Assembly: GCA_944376065.1 (NCBI GenBank)
Contig: CALWBL010000002.1
Coordinates: forward strand, 62,001 to 126,000
From: an uncultured Butyricicoccus sp.
GTDB lineage: Bacteria; Bacillota; Clostridia; Oscillospirales; Butyricicoccaceae
Direction: 5' to 3'
Length of the DNA: 64,000 nt
The number at the start of each line of letters is the position of its first letter. Position 1 is the stretch's first letter. Made by a program: the position numbers and the translations under genes. The notes beneath the pieces are model-generated. The model made no database searches, was not told the DNA's origin, and worked only from the letters and a program-made list of their open reading frames with translations. Below are positions 26,225 to 35,839 of the stretch, piece after piece.

Positions 26225-27430
26225 TTAATCGTTAAAAAGTTTATCAATAAGTCTATATCCTTCATTTACAACAATACCAGTGCTTGCTGCATGTGATTCA
26301 TTATAAATGTTATCCGTCTGATTGGTTTTAGTGCTGTCATATAACATATAAGGAACAGGGTCTGAAGTATGAGTACGCAAACGAATTGGAGTAGGGTGGT
26401 CAGGTAAAACCATAATTCTAAAATCTTCTCCAGACTGCTTTAACCCATCATATACAGGCTTTATAACTCTACTATCCAGCCACTCAATAGACTGAACCTT
26501 ATTTTCTATATTGCCTTGATGTCCCATTTCATCTGGTGCTTCAACATGAATATAAGCAAAGTCGTTATTATCTTTTAATAGAGCTTTTACAGCAGCCTCA
26601 GCTTTGCCTTCATAGTTTGTATGCAGTCCACCATTTGCACCTTCTACATTGGCCACATTCATTTTTGCACCAACTGCAATGCCTTTTAATAAGTCAACAG
26701 CAGATATCATTATGCCAGTTTTGCCAGTTTTAGCTGTAAATTCATCAAGATGTGGTTTCGTACCAGCACCCCAAAGCCAAATGGAATTTGCTTTACGCTT
26801 GCCATCGGCAGCACGAGCAAGGTTTAATGGGTGATTATTTAAAATATCATAGCTTTTTTCCATCATCTCACGCAGCACATCTTGCTCCGGCAGATAATCT
26901 CCAATAACCTTACCTAAAATATCATGTGGCGGAGTTATATCCTTGACTTCGCCACCTTTCCATATTAAGCAGTGACGATAACTGGTGCCAACGTAAAATT
27001 TAAAGATTTCATTTTCAAATACTGGGCGTATAGCTTCAATGAGTATAGCGGCATCTTCTGTTGAGATTTCATCAGAGCTGTGGTCTATAATGGTACGCTT
27101 AGAGTATGGTATATTATCTTCTTCAGAAACAGTTACAATATTGCAGCGAAGTGCAATATCATCAGTTTGCATAGGTACGCCTATGCTAAGTGCCTCAAGC
27201 GGTGAACGACCAGAGTAATAGATTTCTGGGTTATATCCAAGCACAGAAAGGTTTGCAGTATCGCTTCCAGGCTTCATACCGTTTGGAATGGTGTGGGCAA
27301 GACCAACTTCTGATGTTTTAGCAAGATAATCCATCATAGGGGTTTTAGCAAAAGCCAGAGGGGTTTTTCCGCCTAGCTTTTCGATTGGCTCGTCTGCCAT
27401 TCCATCGCCAAGAACAATGACATATTTCAC
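26225..27430 (-). CDS. apgM: Cofactor-independent phosphoglycerate mutase, ApgM type
   Basis: 401 residues. Interconverts 3- and 2-phosphoglycerate in glycolysis; archaeal-type (DUF2 family) enzyme of the alkaline-phosphatase superfamily. The metal-binding start VIVLGDGMADEP and the phosphate-acceptor region GMKPGSDTANLSVLGYNP are clear; LPDHPTPIRLRTHT near the C-terminus supplies further metal ligands. GTG start at 27430, eight bases after AAGGAG; the frame open to 27439 would put the ribosome site on the start codon. Transcribed alone. Confidence 0.92.
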   Translation of the reverse strand: MKYVIVLGDGMADEPIEKLGGKTPLAFAKTPMMDYLAKTSEVGLAHTIPNGMKPGSDTANLSVLGYNPEIYYSGRSPLEALSIGVPMQTDDIALRCNIVTVSEEDNIPYSKRTIIDHSSDEISTEDAAILIEAIRPVFENEIFKFYVGTSYRHCLIWKGGEVKDITPPHDILGKVIGDYLPEQDVLREMMEKSYDILNNHPLNLARAADGKRKANSIWLWGAGTKPHLDEFTAKTGKTGIMISAVDLLKGIAVGAKMNVANVEGANGGLHTNYEGKAEAAVKALLKDNNDFAYIHVEAPDEMGHQGNIENKVQSIEWLDSRVIKPVYDGLKQSGEDFRIMVLPDHPTPIRLRTHTSDPVPYMLYDSTKTNQTDNIYNESHAASTGIVVNEGYRLIDKLFND

Positions 27431-27642
27431 GGTGAACACTCCTTTATGTAGATAAAATAATAAAACACAAAAATAATATAATTTATAAAATTAAGGCTAT
27501 TTTATTTCCAGATACGCATTATTATGAAACATAAATAAATATTTGTCCAGTTATTTTCTTAAACTTTTAAAAATTGACCGCTTGCTATAGACACGAAAGC
27601 ATAGTGTGCATGTAAGGTGGAAATGTGTACGGGGAATAAAAA

Positions 27643-27669
27643 AAGCTATCGCAATTTTGGCGATAGCTT
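27643..27669 (-). terminator. Terminator of the NSS transporter gene
   Basis: AAGCTATCGC / GCGATAGCTT stem with a U-run on the minus strand. Confidence 0.9.
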
Positions 27670-27676
27670 GATTTTT

Positions 27677-29074
27677 TTAGATTGTGAAAATTTTAAATAC
27701 TTTAGTTGCAAGCTCACTGCCTAAAATTAGTATTAGCAGCACAGGAGCAACCCAACGAATCATTACAGCATGCAGCTTCTCACGATGGAATACACCAGAT
27801 TCTGCATTAACTTCATCAGCAATAACTTTAGTGCCAACAACATGGCCAATAAGAATACATGTTAAGAACGCCACAATTGGCATCATTACAGAGTTGGAAA
27901 TAAAGTCAAAGAAGTCAAGGAACTGCATACCAATAATTGTAATGCCAGCCCATGGACCATAGCCAAGGCAAGAAGGAATACCAATAATCAGTACAATAAT
28001 TGTAACACCTATTGTTGAAATTTTACGGCTTAGACCTGTCTTATCAATTACAACAGAAACAATTGTTTCCATAAGAGAAATAGAGGAAGTCAGAGCTGCA
28101 AACAGCACAAGCAAGAAGAATACTGTACCAATAACAGAACCAAATGCCATTTGCTCAAATACCTGAGGTAGGGTTATAAACATCAGACCAGGACCTGCAT
28201 TCATCTTAGATGGGTCACCGCCGTTAAATGCAATAACAGGAGGGATTATCATAAGACCAGCAATAAAAGCAAAAAGTGTATCAAAAATTTCAATCTGAGT
28301 TACCGAATGTTCAAGAAGGTTTTCTCTTTGCATGTAAGAACCATAGGTAATCATAATGCCCATTGCAAGGGACATGGAGTAGAAAAGCTGACCCAAAGCA
28401 CCCAGCACGGTTGATGCAGAGAACTGGGAAAAGTCGGGCATTAGATAGTATTTAAGGCCATCAATAGCACCATCAATGGTTAAAGAATAAACCGCAATAA
28501 ATATAGCAAGTACAGCAAGAGCAGGCATCATAAAGCGGCTTGCCTTTTCAATACCTTTTTCAACACCAAGAGCAACAACAACAGTTGTTAAAATAACATA
28601 AATTAAAAACCAAGGAGTTGGTCCGTTGAAATCAAACATGGTAGCTGAAATTGAGCCAGCGTCAAAGCCTATAAAATTATTAAAGAAGTCACCGCCATCG
28701 GCTGCATTAAGAGAGTTGCCGGTTAAGAATGTAACAAGATATTTAATAACCCAGCCGCCTATTACACAGTAATATGGTGTAATAATAACAGGTACAAGTG
28801 CGGCAATCCAACCTAAAAATCCAAAACGCTTGTCAAGAGCTTTGTATGCACCAATACAAGAAAGGCGAGTTTTTCTACCAATTGCAATTTCGGTTATCAT
28901 AAGGGCAAAACCGAAAGTGATTGCAAGCACGATATAAACCAAAAGGAAAATACCGCCACCATATTTTGCAGCAAGATACGGGAAACGCCATAGATTACCA
29001 AGTCCTACAGCAGAACCAGCAGCCGCAAGGACAAAACCGATACGGCTTGAAAAGCTGCTTCGTTCTTTGTTCAT
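27677..29074 (-). CDS. Sodium-dependent transporter, NSS (neurotransmitter:sodium symporter) family
   Basis: 465 residues with about 11 to 12 hydrophobic helices and the family signature GFVLAAAGSAVGLGNLWRFP in helix 1. Bacterial NSS proteins (LeuT, MhsT, TnaT) import amino acids with Na+. Substrate cannot be told from sequence alone. AAAAAGGGG ribosome site and ATG. Transcribed alone from a good promoter. The sodium gradient could be supplied by the Rnf complex encoded at 41-46 kb if that pump is Na+-coupled (inference). Confidence 0.94.
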   Translation of the reverse strand: MNKERSSFSSRIGFVLAAAGSAVGLGNLWRFPYLAAKYGGGIFLLVYIVLAITFGFALMITEIAIGRKTRLSCIGAYKALDKRFGFLGWIAALVPVIITPYYCVIGGWVIKYLVTFLTGNSLNAADGGDFFNNFIGFDAGSISATMFDFNGPTPWFLIYVILTTVVVALGVEKGIEKASRFMMPALAVLAIFIAVYSLTIDGAIDGLKYYLMPDFSQFSASTVLGALGQLFYSMSLAMGIMITYGSYMQRENLLEHSVTQIEIFDTLFAFIAGLMIIPPVIAFNGGDPSKMNAGPGLMFITLPQVFEQMAFGSVIGTVFFLLVLFAALTSSISLMETIVSVVIDKTGLSRKISTIGVTIIVLIIGIPSCLGYGPWAGITIIGMQFLDFFDFISNSVMMPIVAFLTCILIGHVVGTKVIADEVNAESGVFHREKLHAVMIRWVAPVLLILILGSELATKVFKIFTI

Positions 29075-29185
29075 ATATATACCCCTTTTTCTACAGGCTT
29101 AAAAGCCGACGTATTTCCTGAGCCCATAAAGCTGATTATATGGAAATAATTCATACAACCCTGCAAAATGGAAACAGATGCATTT

Positions 29186-29214
29186 ATTATGCCACAGATT
29201 AAATGTCAGTGCAA
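29186..29214 (-). promoter_or_regulatory. Promoter of the NSS transporter gene
   Basis: Minus strand TTGCAC, 17 bases, CATAAT. The rest of 29075-29378 is AT-rich with no gene. Confidence 0.6.
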
Positions 29215-29378
29215 TGACTTTAACTCATTTTTTTAGTTTATCACAAAAAACATGGAAAATTATTGTCATATACATTAAAAATATATACTATTCTTGGTGT
29301 ATATTTCGTATTTATGTACAGCATCTCATCAAAATATCTAAATAATCAATAAAGATTAGGTCAGATTATGTATAAAAA

Positions 29379-29404
29379 AGAGATGCATTTAAGTTTTGCA
29401 TCTC
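29379..29404 (-). terminator. Terminator of the glycosyltransferase gene
   Basis: GAGATGCA / TGCATCTC stem followed by a U-run on the minus strand. Confidence 0.88.
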
Positions 29405-29416
29405 GATAACTTATAT

Positions 29417-30670
29417 TTATTTTAATTCGCTGACACGTACACTTCGTGTATGTGATATAGATTTCCATTCTTTGGTTCTGAAAAACAGGCATATCGCATT
29501 TATAGGCAGCCAGCTTATAATAAAGAACCAATAACTTAAAATACCAACTTTCATCGAAAAAACCTGCTTGTGTTCAAGAATCATAACAATTACGCATGTA
29601 ACACAGCTCAAGATAAATGAAATTATAATTGAAAAAGTAAGGTCTGAAAAAATAGGTGTTCCAACTGACAAATGATAATGCATACCTAGAGTACGAACAA
29701 CATGTCCCAATAAAACAGTTAAAACCCACACAAGCTGTAAAATGGGTGCAAGCAGGAATATAAGCTGGTCTAGTCGCATACGCATATTATTAAATCCATT
29801 TGTGAACATTCCCTTTATAAGTGCCCCTGAATAGTAATGTAAACACTGATAAATACCAGTAGACCAGCGACTTCTTTGGCGCCATGACTGAGAAAATGTA
29901 AGTGGCTGCTCATCATATGTTAGTGCTTCAGGCACCCATGCAACAGGTATATTTGAGAGAATACATTTAGTTGTAAACTCTATATCTTCGGTCATAGTTT
30001 TGGTTTTCCAACCACCCATAGATTTTAATAGTGATAAATCAGCCATAAAGCCGCTGCCATTTACTATTGCGGAAAGTCCAGCGCTAGAACGTGCATGACT
30101 ATAAAATCTGTTTACCATCCAATAATATATAGAATAGCTGGATGATATATATGTATCCTTGGGGTTCTTGCTGTCACGAAAACCCTGGGCAGCCTTTGCA
30201 CCTTCACACCATGCATTATTCATTGCACAAAGAAAACCAGGGTCAACAACATTATCAGCATCAAAAACACACATCGCATCATATTTATTCTGCTTTAAAA
30301 GTTTTTCCACAACTTGCTCTAACACTTCGCCCTTGGTTGAAACAGGTCTGTTACAAGTGATAATTTTTGCACCAGCATTTTTTGCTACAAGTTCGGTTTG
30401 GTCTGTGCAGTTATTTGGTATAACAAAGACATCGTATAGCTCTTTGGGATAATTTTGAGCTAAAAGGCTTTCAACAAGGTTTCCAATAACAGCTTGCTCA
30501 TTTCTTGCTGCCACAAGAACTGCAAAACGGCATTTTGGTGAGTGTGATTTATAGCAATTTTTTTTTCTAAACGCAAATGGAAGAAAAAAGATATAATATA
30601 TCATATATATTGTAAACAGCAGGGTTAAAATAAAAAGCAAACGTTCAAAAAAATAAAGATATTGCAGCAT
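29417..30670 (-). CDS. Membrane glycosyltransferase, family 2
   Basis: 417 residues. One N-terminal transmembrane helix (about 8-32), a GT2 catalytic domain (about 45-270) and two to three C-terminal helices (about 300-400). Motifs: VLVAARNEQAVIGNLVESLL, CVFDADN (metal/UDP), TEDIEFTTKC (catalytic Asp) and QRSRW, the product-channel Q(Q/R)xRW motif of processive enzymes related to cellulose/hyaluronan/poly-GlcNAc synthases. It probably extends or exports a cell-surface glycan. No partner genes are next to it. Own promoter and terminator. Confidence 0.9.
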   Translation of the reverse strand: MLQYLYFFERLLFILTLLFTIYMIYYIFFLPFAFRKKNCYKSHSPKCRFAVLVAARNEQAVIGNLVESLLAQNYPKELYDVFVIPNNCTDQTELVAKNAGAKIITCNRPVSTKGEVLEQVVEKLLKQNKYDAMCVFDADNVVDPGFLCAMNNAWCEGAKAAQGFRDSKNPKDTYISSSYSIYYWMVNRFYSHARSSAGLSAIVNGSGFMADLSLLKSMGGWKTKTMTEDIEFTTKCILSNIPVAWVPEALTYDEQPLTFSQSWRQRSRWSTGIYQCLHYYSGALIKGMFTNGFNNMRMRLDQLIFLLAPILQLVWVLTVLLGHVVRTLGMHYHLSVGTPIFSDLTFSIIISFILSCVTCVIVMILEHKQVFSMKVGILSYWFFIISWLPINAICLFFRTKEWKSISHTRSVRVSELK

Positions 30671-30766
30671 GATTGTTTATAATACCTCCAAAACGGATAG
30701 AAATGAGGTCCGTACAAATGTTACAGCGTGATATTTAAAACACAACTGTACTACATTGCATAATAC

Positions 30767-30795
30767 AGTATAAAACGCCAGCGGTTTAGTGTCAA
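30767..30795 (-). promoter_or_regulatory. Promoter of the glycosyltransferase gene
   Basis: Minus strand perfect TTGACA, 17 bases, TATACT. The stretch 30800-31020 between the two divergent promoters holds no gene that I can support. Confidence 0.75.
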
Positions 30796-31025
30796 CAATG
30801 ATTTGTATAACAAAAACAAAATAAATGTATAAACAATCAAAAAATGATATTATTTGGATGATTGTGATGAATAGTTGTGTATAACTTTGTGTATTCAGTG
30901 GATAGACAGGCGTATGTAACGCAAGGCATAAAAAATAAAGCTGCAAGTTTAAAGTGGTTAAAAGGCAAAAAACAGAATGTATGCAAGATTGAAAATTAAA
31001 ACTTGCAAAATTTTTAGATAGTGCA

Positions 31026-31054
31026 TTGACGAAGTCGAAAAAACGTAGTATAGT
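31026..31054 (+). promoter_or_regulatory. Promoter of the DUF4914 gene
   Basis: TTGACG, 17 bases, TATAGT; a TATAAT overlaps five bases further on. Strong match. Confidence 0.8.
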
Positions 31055-31076
31055 ATAATTAGAAGAAAGTTGATTT

Positions 31077-31130
31077 GTAATCTAAAGGTCAGATTACTTT
31101 ATATTTGGCAAGTCTTTGGTGCATAGCACC
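31077..31130 (+). promoter_or_regulatory. Two-hairpin 5' leader of the DUF4914 gene
   Basis: GTAATCT / AGATTAC (31077-31097) and GGTGC / GCACC (31118-31130) in the roughly 105-base untranslated leader before the AAGGAGGA ribosome site. Confidence 0.55.
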
Positions 31131-31165
31131 GCATGATGGAAGCCGTAAGGAGGAATTGATTTTAC

Positions 31166-33037
31166 ATGAACCGTTTGCTGAAAAAATTCACTTTTTCGCC
31201 AGAAATCGTGGATGTAATTGAAAACTGTAAGGGTATCTTTATCCCAACAACCAAGCAAGAGCTGTATGAAATGGTATTTGGTACAGGACGCTCTGGTAAA
31301 TATGATGTTGTATACGATGTTCCTGAAAAGGGGGAGGTTGTTGAGGCAACCGTTGTTCGTGCAAAGAATGGTGTAGTAGTCAACTATGTTGAGGACTATA
31401 TGCGTCGTCGTGACCCTGATTGTATGCGTATCGGTGATGATAAGCCAACAGATAAGCCACGTTTTGCTGATGTTTATGGTTTTCCATTTTCTGATATGAA
31501 AAAGACTACTCTTGAGTGGCTCAAGACTCAAGAGCTGATTTTTATGCCATTTAACTCCGGCGGAAATATCTATGGCTATGGCTCTATGCTTATCTGCCCA
31601 AGAAATGCTGCATTCTTCGCTTTTGCTCTGGCTCATCTTCAGGGCTTTGTTTCCGCTGAGGAAACCGAAGGTTATGCTCCTCGTGCAATCGTTTATGTTG
31701 CGCCTCCATTCCGTCATACTCACTTTAACGGCAAGCAGGTTGTTGTTCATAACCGTCTTGATGATTGCCATGAAGTGTTCTCATATAATCTATATCCAGG
31801 TCCATCTGCTAAGAAGGGTGTATATTCTGTTCTGCTTGATATTGGCGAACAGGAAGATTGGGTAACTGCTCATGCATCTGCTGCACGTCTTACAACTCAA
31901 TATGATAATGAGCTTGTTATTATGCATGAGGGTGCATCAGGCGGAGGCAAAAGCGAAATGCTGCAAGACATTGCTCGTGCAGAAGATGGACGAGTTCTGC
32001 TATCTGAAAACATTGTAACTGGTGAAAAAACCTTTTTGAACCTTGGCAGAACCTCTATGATTGAGCCTGTATGTGATGATATGGCTACTTGCTATCCTAA
32101 GCTGCAAACAGGCAGCGGTAAGCTGGCACTTGTTGACGGTGAGGACGGTTGGTTCCTGCGTATGGATGGCGTAACACATTATGGTTGCGACCCAGTTTAT
32201 GAACGCATCTGCACAGAGCCAGATGAGCCGCTTTGTTTCTTTAATATTCAGGGTGTAGTTGGTGCTACAAGCCTTATTTGGGAACATACTCTGGATTCTA
32301 ATGGCAAACCATGCCCTAACCCTCGTGCTATTGTACCCCGTTCAAAGGTTCCACACATTGTAACCGAGCCTGTTGAGGTTGATATACGTTCTTTCGGCAC
32401 TCGTATGCCACCATCAACCCGCGAAAACCCTAACTATGGTATTATGGGTATGCTGCACTTTATTCCACCAGCACTTGCTTGGATGTGGCGTTTGGTTGCT
32501 CCTCGTGGATTTAAAAACCCATCTATCGTAGGCGGCGGCGACCTAAAGAGTGAAGGTGTAGGTTCTTACTGGCCATTTGCAACAGGTATGCGTGTAAAGC
32601 AGGCAAATCTGCTGCTAAAGCAAATTATTGATAATCCTAACACCCGTTATGTACTTATCCCTAACCAACATATTGGTGTATATAAAGTGGGATTTGCTGC
32701 TGAATGGCTCAGCCGTGAATGGCTCAGTCGTCATAATGGTCATGTAAAGACCGAAAAATTAACCCCAGCACGTTGTCCGCTGCTTGGTTATGCTATGACT
32801 GAAATGACTATCGAAGGTCAGTCTATCCGTTCTAAGTATTTAAGAACAGAGCTGCAAGACCGCATGGGTGAGGATGGTTATGATGCAGGAGCAAAGATTC
32901 TGAATGATTTCTTTGCTAAAGAGCTGGATAAGTTCTATACAGATGACCTTGACCCACTTGGCAAGCAAATTATTGATTGTTTCCGCAATGGTGGTACTCT
33001 TGAGGATTACTGCAAACTGACTCCAATGCATTTCTAA
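31166..33037 (+). CDS. DUF4914 family protein, PEP-carboxykinase-like P-loop
   Basis: 623 residues. A Walker A loop GASGGGKSE (256-264) sits mid-protein, as in PEP carboxykinase/HPr-kinase-type folds, but the ATP- and GTP-PEPCK signatures are absent, so I do not call it PEPCK. The overall sequence matches my memory of DUF4914, whose function is unknown. A nucleotide-dependent kinase, carboxykinase or sensor role is possible. ATG with AAGGAGGA upstream. Codon use is as biased as in gap and ptsI, and the promoter is strong, so the protein is probably abundant. Transcribed alone. Confidence 0.8.
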   Translation: MNRLLKKFTFSPEIVDVIENCKGIFIPTTKQELYEMVFGTGRSGKYDVVYDVPEKGEVVEATVVRAKNGVVVNYVEDYMRRRDPDCMRIGDDKPTDKPRFADVYGFPFSDMKKTTLEWLKTQELIFMPFNSGGNIYGYGSMLICPRNAAFFAFALAHLQGFVSAEETEGYAPRAIVYVAPPFRHTHFNGKQVVVHNRLDDCHEVFSYNLYPGPSAKKGVYSVLLDIGEQEDWVTAHASAARLTTQYDNELVIMHEGASGGGKSEMLQDIARAEDGRVLLSENIVTGEKTFLNLGRTSMIEPVCDDMATCYPKLQTGSGKLALVDGEDGWFLRMDGVTHYGCDPVYERICTEPDEPLCFFNIQGVVGATSLIWEHTLDSNGKPCPNPRAIVPRSKVPHIVTEPVEVDIRSFGTRMPPSTRENPNYGIMGMLHFIPPALAWMWRLVAPRGFKNPSIVGGGDLKSEGVGSYWPFATGMRVKQANLLLKQIIDNPNTRYVLIPNQHIGVYKVGFAAEWLSREWLSRHNGHVKTEKLTPARCPLLGYAMTEMTIEGQSIRSKYLRTELQDRMGEDGYDAGAKILNDFFAKELDKFYTDDLDPLGKQIIDCFRNGGTLEDYCKLTPMHF

Positions 33038-33043
33038 AAAATT

Positions 33044-33073
33044 AAAAGTCCGCTTTAAAGCGGACTTTTTTTA
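33044..33073. terminator. Bidirectional terminator, DUF4914 gene / xanthine dehydrogenase operon
   Basis: AAAAGTCCGCTTT directly followed by AAAGCGGACTTTT, with T-runs on both sides. Confidence 0.93.
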
Positions 33074-35365
33074 TTTATTCTTTTCCATTAAACCCATAAC
33101 GATTTTTTCAGCAGTAATAGGAAGCTCCCTAATTCTCACACCGCAAGCAGTTGCAACAGCAGATGCAATGGCAGGTGATGGTGTATTTATAACAACTTCA
33201 CCAATAGACTTCGCACCAAATGGACCAGAAGGCTCATAACTGCTTTCAAACTCAACTCTAATCTTGTTTATATCAAGACGAGATGGAATTTTATACTGCA
33301 TAAATGAATTAGAATAGTTTACACCTTTTTCATTATAGATGACATCTTCATAAAGAGCCATGCCTATACCTTGAACTAAACCGCCTTCGGTTTGAACTCT
33401 TGCTAGACTAGGGTTAATAGGTGTGCCGCAGTCAACCGCTGCACAGTAATCAATAAGTTCAACCTTGCCAGTTTCAGGGTCAAGCTCAATTTCAGCAGCA
33501 CCTGCCATAAATGGGGGTGGTGAAGTAGGGGAAGAGTGGCTCACAGTTGCAGCAAGTTCACGATTGCTAAAGCACTGACCCTTATAGCCAACTTGTTTTC
33601 GTGTCACAAATTTTTCAGGGTCTGCAACAACATAAACTTTTTGACCATCAAAATCGACATCATCTACATCGACCTTTAGCATTTCAGAACCAGTTAAAAG
33701 AATTTTATTTCTCAGTTCTTCGCAAGCCTTAACACAAGCCATGCCTGTAACATAAGTTGTAGCCGATGCATAAGAACCAGAGTCATAAGGGGAAACATCT
33801 GTATCTGATGCGTAAACTGCAATATTTTTCATATCACAATCAAGACAATCAGCAGCCATCTGTGCAAGAATGGTGTCACAGCCTGTGCCCATATCTGTAC
33901 AGCCTATAAGCATATTGTAATCGCCATCATCACCCATACGAATGGTTACAGAGCCAACATCAACATTTGAAATACCAGAACCCTGCATAGCCATTGCAAT
34001 GCCAACAGCACGGATTTTACCATTAGGAAGTGTAATAGGCTTTGCTTTCTTATCCCAGTCAATCATATTTTTAACACGTTCAACACAGCGGTCAAGCGCG
34101 CATGAAGTAGCTGTTTCACCATAGTATGCGGGCATAACCTGACCTTCACGCACAAGGTTTATTTCACGCATTCTAACAGGGTCAATATTAAGAATCTCAG
34201 CAAGTTCATTTACAGTAGATTCTACTGCAAAAATGCCTTGAGTTGCACCATATCCACGATAAGCACCAGCGGAAAGGGTGTTGGTATATACAACGTCCCA
34301 AGTAAAGCGGAAAGCCTCTTGTTTGCCATACATAGGTATAGGCTTATGAGCAGAAAGACCAACAGTCGTTGGACCATGTTCACCAAAAGCACCAGTATTA
34401 GATAGTGTATAAAGGTCAATGACCTTGATTACACCATCATTTGTTGCACCCATACGCACAGTAAGCTCCATGCTGTGACGAGGGGAAGATGCAATCATGG
34501 ATTCATAACGAGAATAAACAATTTTTGCAGGTCTGCCTGTTTTTAGTGTCACAATAGCAGGATAAACTTCTGTAACTACCGTTTGTTTTGCACCAAAACC
34601 GCCACCAAGACGAGGTTTTATTACACGAATTTGCGTTTTTGGAATATCAAGGGCATGTGACAGAATACGGCGAACATGGAAAGGAACCTGTGTTGAAGAA
34701 ATAACATTTAATCTGCCATAAGTATCAAGCTGAGTGTAAGTTCTAAATGTTTCCATCATAGCTTGCTGATTTTGTTTTGTTCGGTAAGTGCGTTCAATCA
34801 CGACATCGCATTTAGCAAATGTGCCCTCAACATCACCATGGCTGTCACTGCCAGAGGCACAAAGATTTCGCATATTGTCAGCGCCAACAGGACAAAGAGA
34901 TTTCCAGCTTTCTTCAGGGTGAACAAGCACTTTATTATCTTTAGCTTTATGCATATCAAGAACAGGCTCAAGAACTTGATATTCAACTTTAATAAGTTTT
35001 AAAGCCTTGTCAACAGCTTGTTCAGTTTCGCCAGCAACGATTGCAACTGCATCACCAACAAAGCGAACTCTGCGGTCTAAAATTAGGCGGTCATATGGGG
35101 AAGGCTCTGGGTATGTTTGACCGGCCATAGTAAAGCGGCTTTGTGGCACATCTTCGTATGTTAAAATACAAACAATACCAGGCACTTTCATTGCAATATT
35201 AGTGTTAATATTGGTTATAAGTGCATGAGCATGAGGTGACCTTAAAACCTTAACGATAAGACAATCGGCTGGAGCTAAATCATCGGTATAAACTGGTTTA
35301 CCAGTTGTTAAAGCACGGGCATCAGATTTTACAATGCCTGCACCTACATATTTTTTTCTTGTCAT
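33071..35365 (-). CDS. Xanthine dehydrogenase family, molybdopterin-binding subunit
   Basis: 764 residues. Aldehyde oxidase/xanthine dehydrogenase a/b-hammerhead domain (about 15-125) and molybdopterin-binding domain (about 140-760). Seen: RLGGGFGAKQ, AGAYRGYGATQG and the catalytic-Glu motif PFGAKSIGEV near residue 735. It hydroxylates a purine, N-heterocycle or aldehyde at a Mo centre. The substrate-pocket residues do not settle which. Third gene of a leftward FAD / 2Fe-2S / Mo operon; its start abuts the stop of the 2Fe-2S gene. No purine transporter or Moco genes are adjacent. Confidence 0.93.
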   Translation of the reverse strand: MTRKKYVGAGIVKSDARALTTGKPVYTDDLAPADCLIVKVLRSPHAHALITNINTNIAMKVPGIVCILTYEDVPQSRFTMAGQTYPEPSPYDRLILDRRVRFVGDAVAIVAGETEQAVDKALKLIKVEYQVLEPVLDMHKAKDNKVLVHPEESWKSLCPVGADNMRNLCASGSDSHGDVEGTFAKCDVVIERTYRTKQNQQAMMETFRTYTQLDTYGRLNVISSTQVPFHVRRILSHALDIPKTQIRVIKPRLGGGFGAKQTVVTEVYPAIVTLKTGRPAKIVYSRYESMIASSPRHSMELTVRMGATNDGVIKVIDLYTLSNTGAFGEHGPTTVGLSAHKPIPMYGKQEAFRFTWDVVYTNTLSAGAYRGYGATQGIFAVESTVNELAEILNIDPVRMREINLVREGQVMPAYYGETATSCALDRCVERVKNMIDWDKKAKPITLPNGKIRAVGIAMAMQGSGISNVDVGSVTIRMGDDGDYNMLIGCTDMGTGCDTILAQMAADCLDCDMKNIAVYASDTDVSPYDSGSYASATTYVTGMACVKACEELRNKILLTGSEMLKVDVDDVDFDGQKVYVVADPEKFVTRKQVGYKGQCFSNRELAATVSHSSPTSPPPFMAGAAEIELDPETGKVELIDYCAAVDCGTPINPSLARVQTEGGLVQGIGMALYEDVIYNEKGVNYSNSFMQYKIPSRLDINKIRVEFESSYEPSGPFGAKSIGEVVINTPSPAIASAVATACGVRIRELPITAEKIVMGLMEKNK

Positions 35366-35832
35366 TATCGTTCCTCCTTGCTTGCAAGATATGCCTTAAT
35401 TGCTCGAAGTTGGCTTACATAACCTGTGCATCTGCAAAGGTTTCCTGCAAGATATTCACGAATTTCATATTCTGATGGATTTTTAAGTTCATTTTCCATT
35501 GCGATAATATTCATAATAAGTCCCGGAGAGCAGAAGCCACACTGCTCTGCACCCTCATTAGCTAAATAAGAGCCAATTTCTTCAGCCTTTGATTGTTTGC
35601 CCTCAAGTGTTATAATCTCATGACCATCTGCACGCACTGCAAGCATTGTGCAAGAAAGCACGGGTTTTCCGTCCATAAGCACGGTGCAAAGCCCACAATT
35701 AGATGTTTCACAGCCACGCTTTACAGAGCGGCAGCCCTTTTCACGCACATACTCTAAAAGAGGTTGGTCAGGGCTTACAGCATCTTCAATCTTCTTGCCA
35801 TTTAATGTAAATGAAATTAAAATTTTTGCCAT
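35365..35832 (-). CDS. Xanthine dehydrogenase family, [2Fe-2S] subunit
   Basis: 155 residues. N-terminal plant-type ferredoxin [2Fe-2S] (CETSNCGLCTVLMDGKPVLSC, with KRG before it) and C-terminal [2Fe-2S]-binding helical domain (CGFCSPGLIM and CRCTGY). It carries electrons between the Mo centre and FAD. Middle gene of the three-gene operon. Confidence 0.96.
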   Translation of the reverse strand: MAKILISFTLNGKKIEDAVSPDQPLLEYVREKGCRSVKRGCETSNCGLCTVLMDGKPVLSCTMLAVRADGHEIITLEGKQSKAEEIGSYLANEGAEQCGFCSPGLIMNIIAMENELKNPSEYEIREYLAGNLCRCTGYVSQLRAIKAYLASKEER

Positions 35833-35839
35833 AATTAAA

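Noticed and set aside
31094..31771. 225-codon ORF on the minus strand
   Set aside because: Shadow of the DUF4914 gene and its leader; no ribosome site, and the protein sequence has no domain character.
31166..33037. Phosphoenolpyruvate carboxykinase
   Set aside because: There is a P-loop of similar style, but neither the ATP- nor the GTP-dependent PEPCK signatures are present; the sequence fits DUF4914 better.
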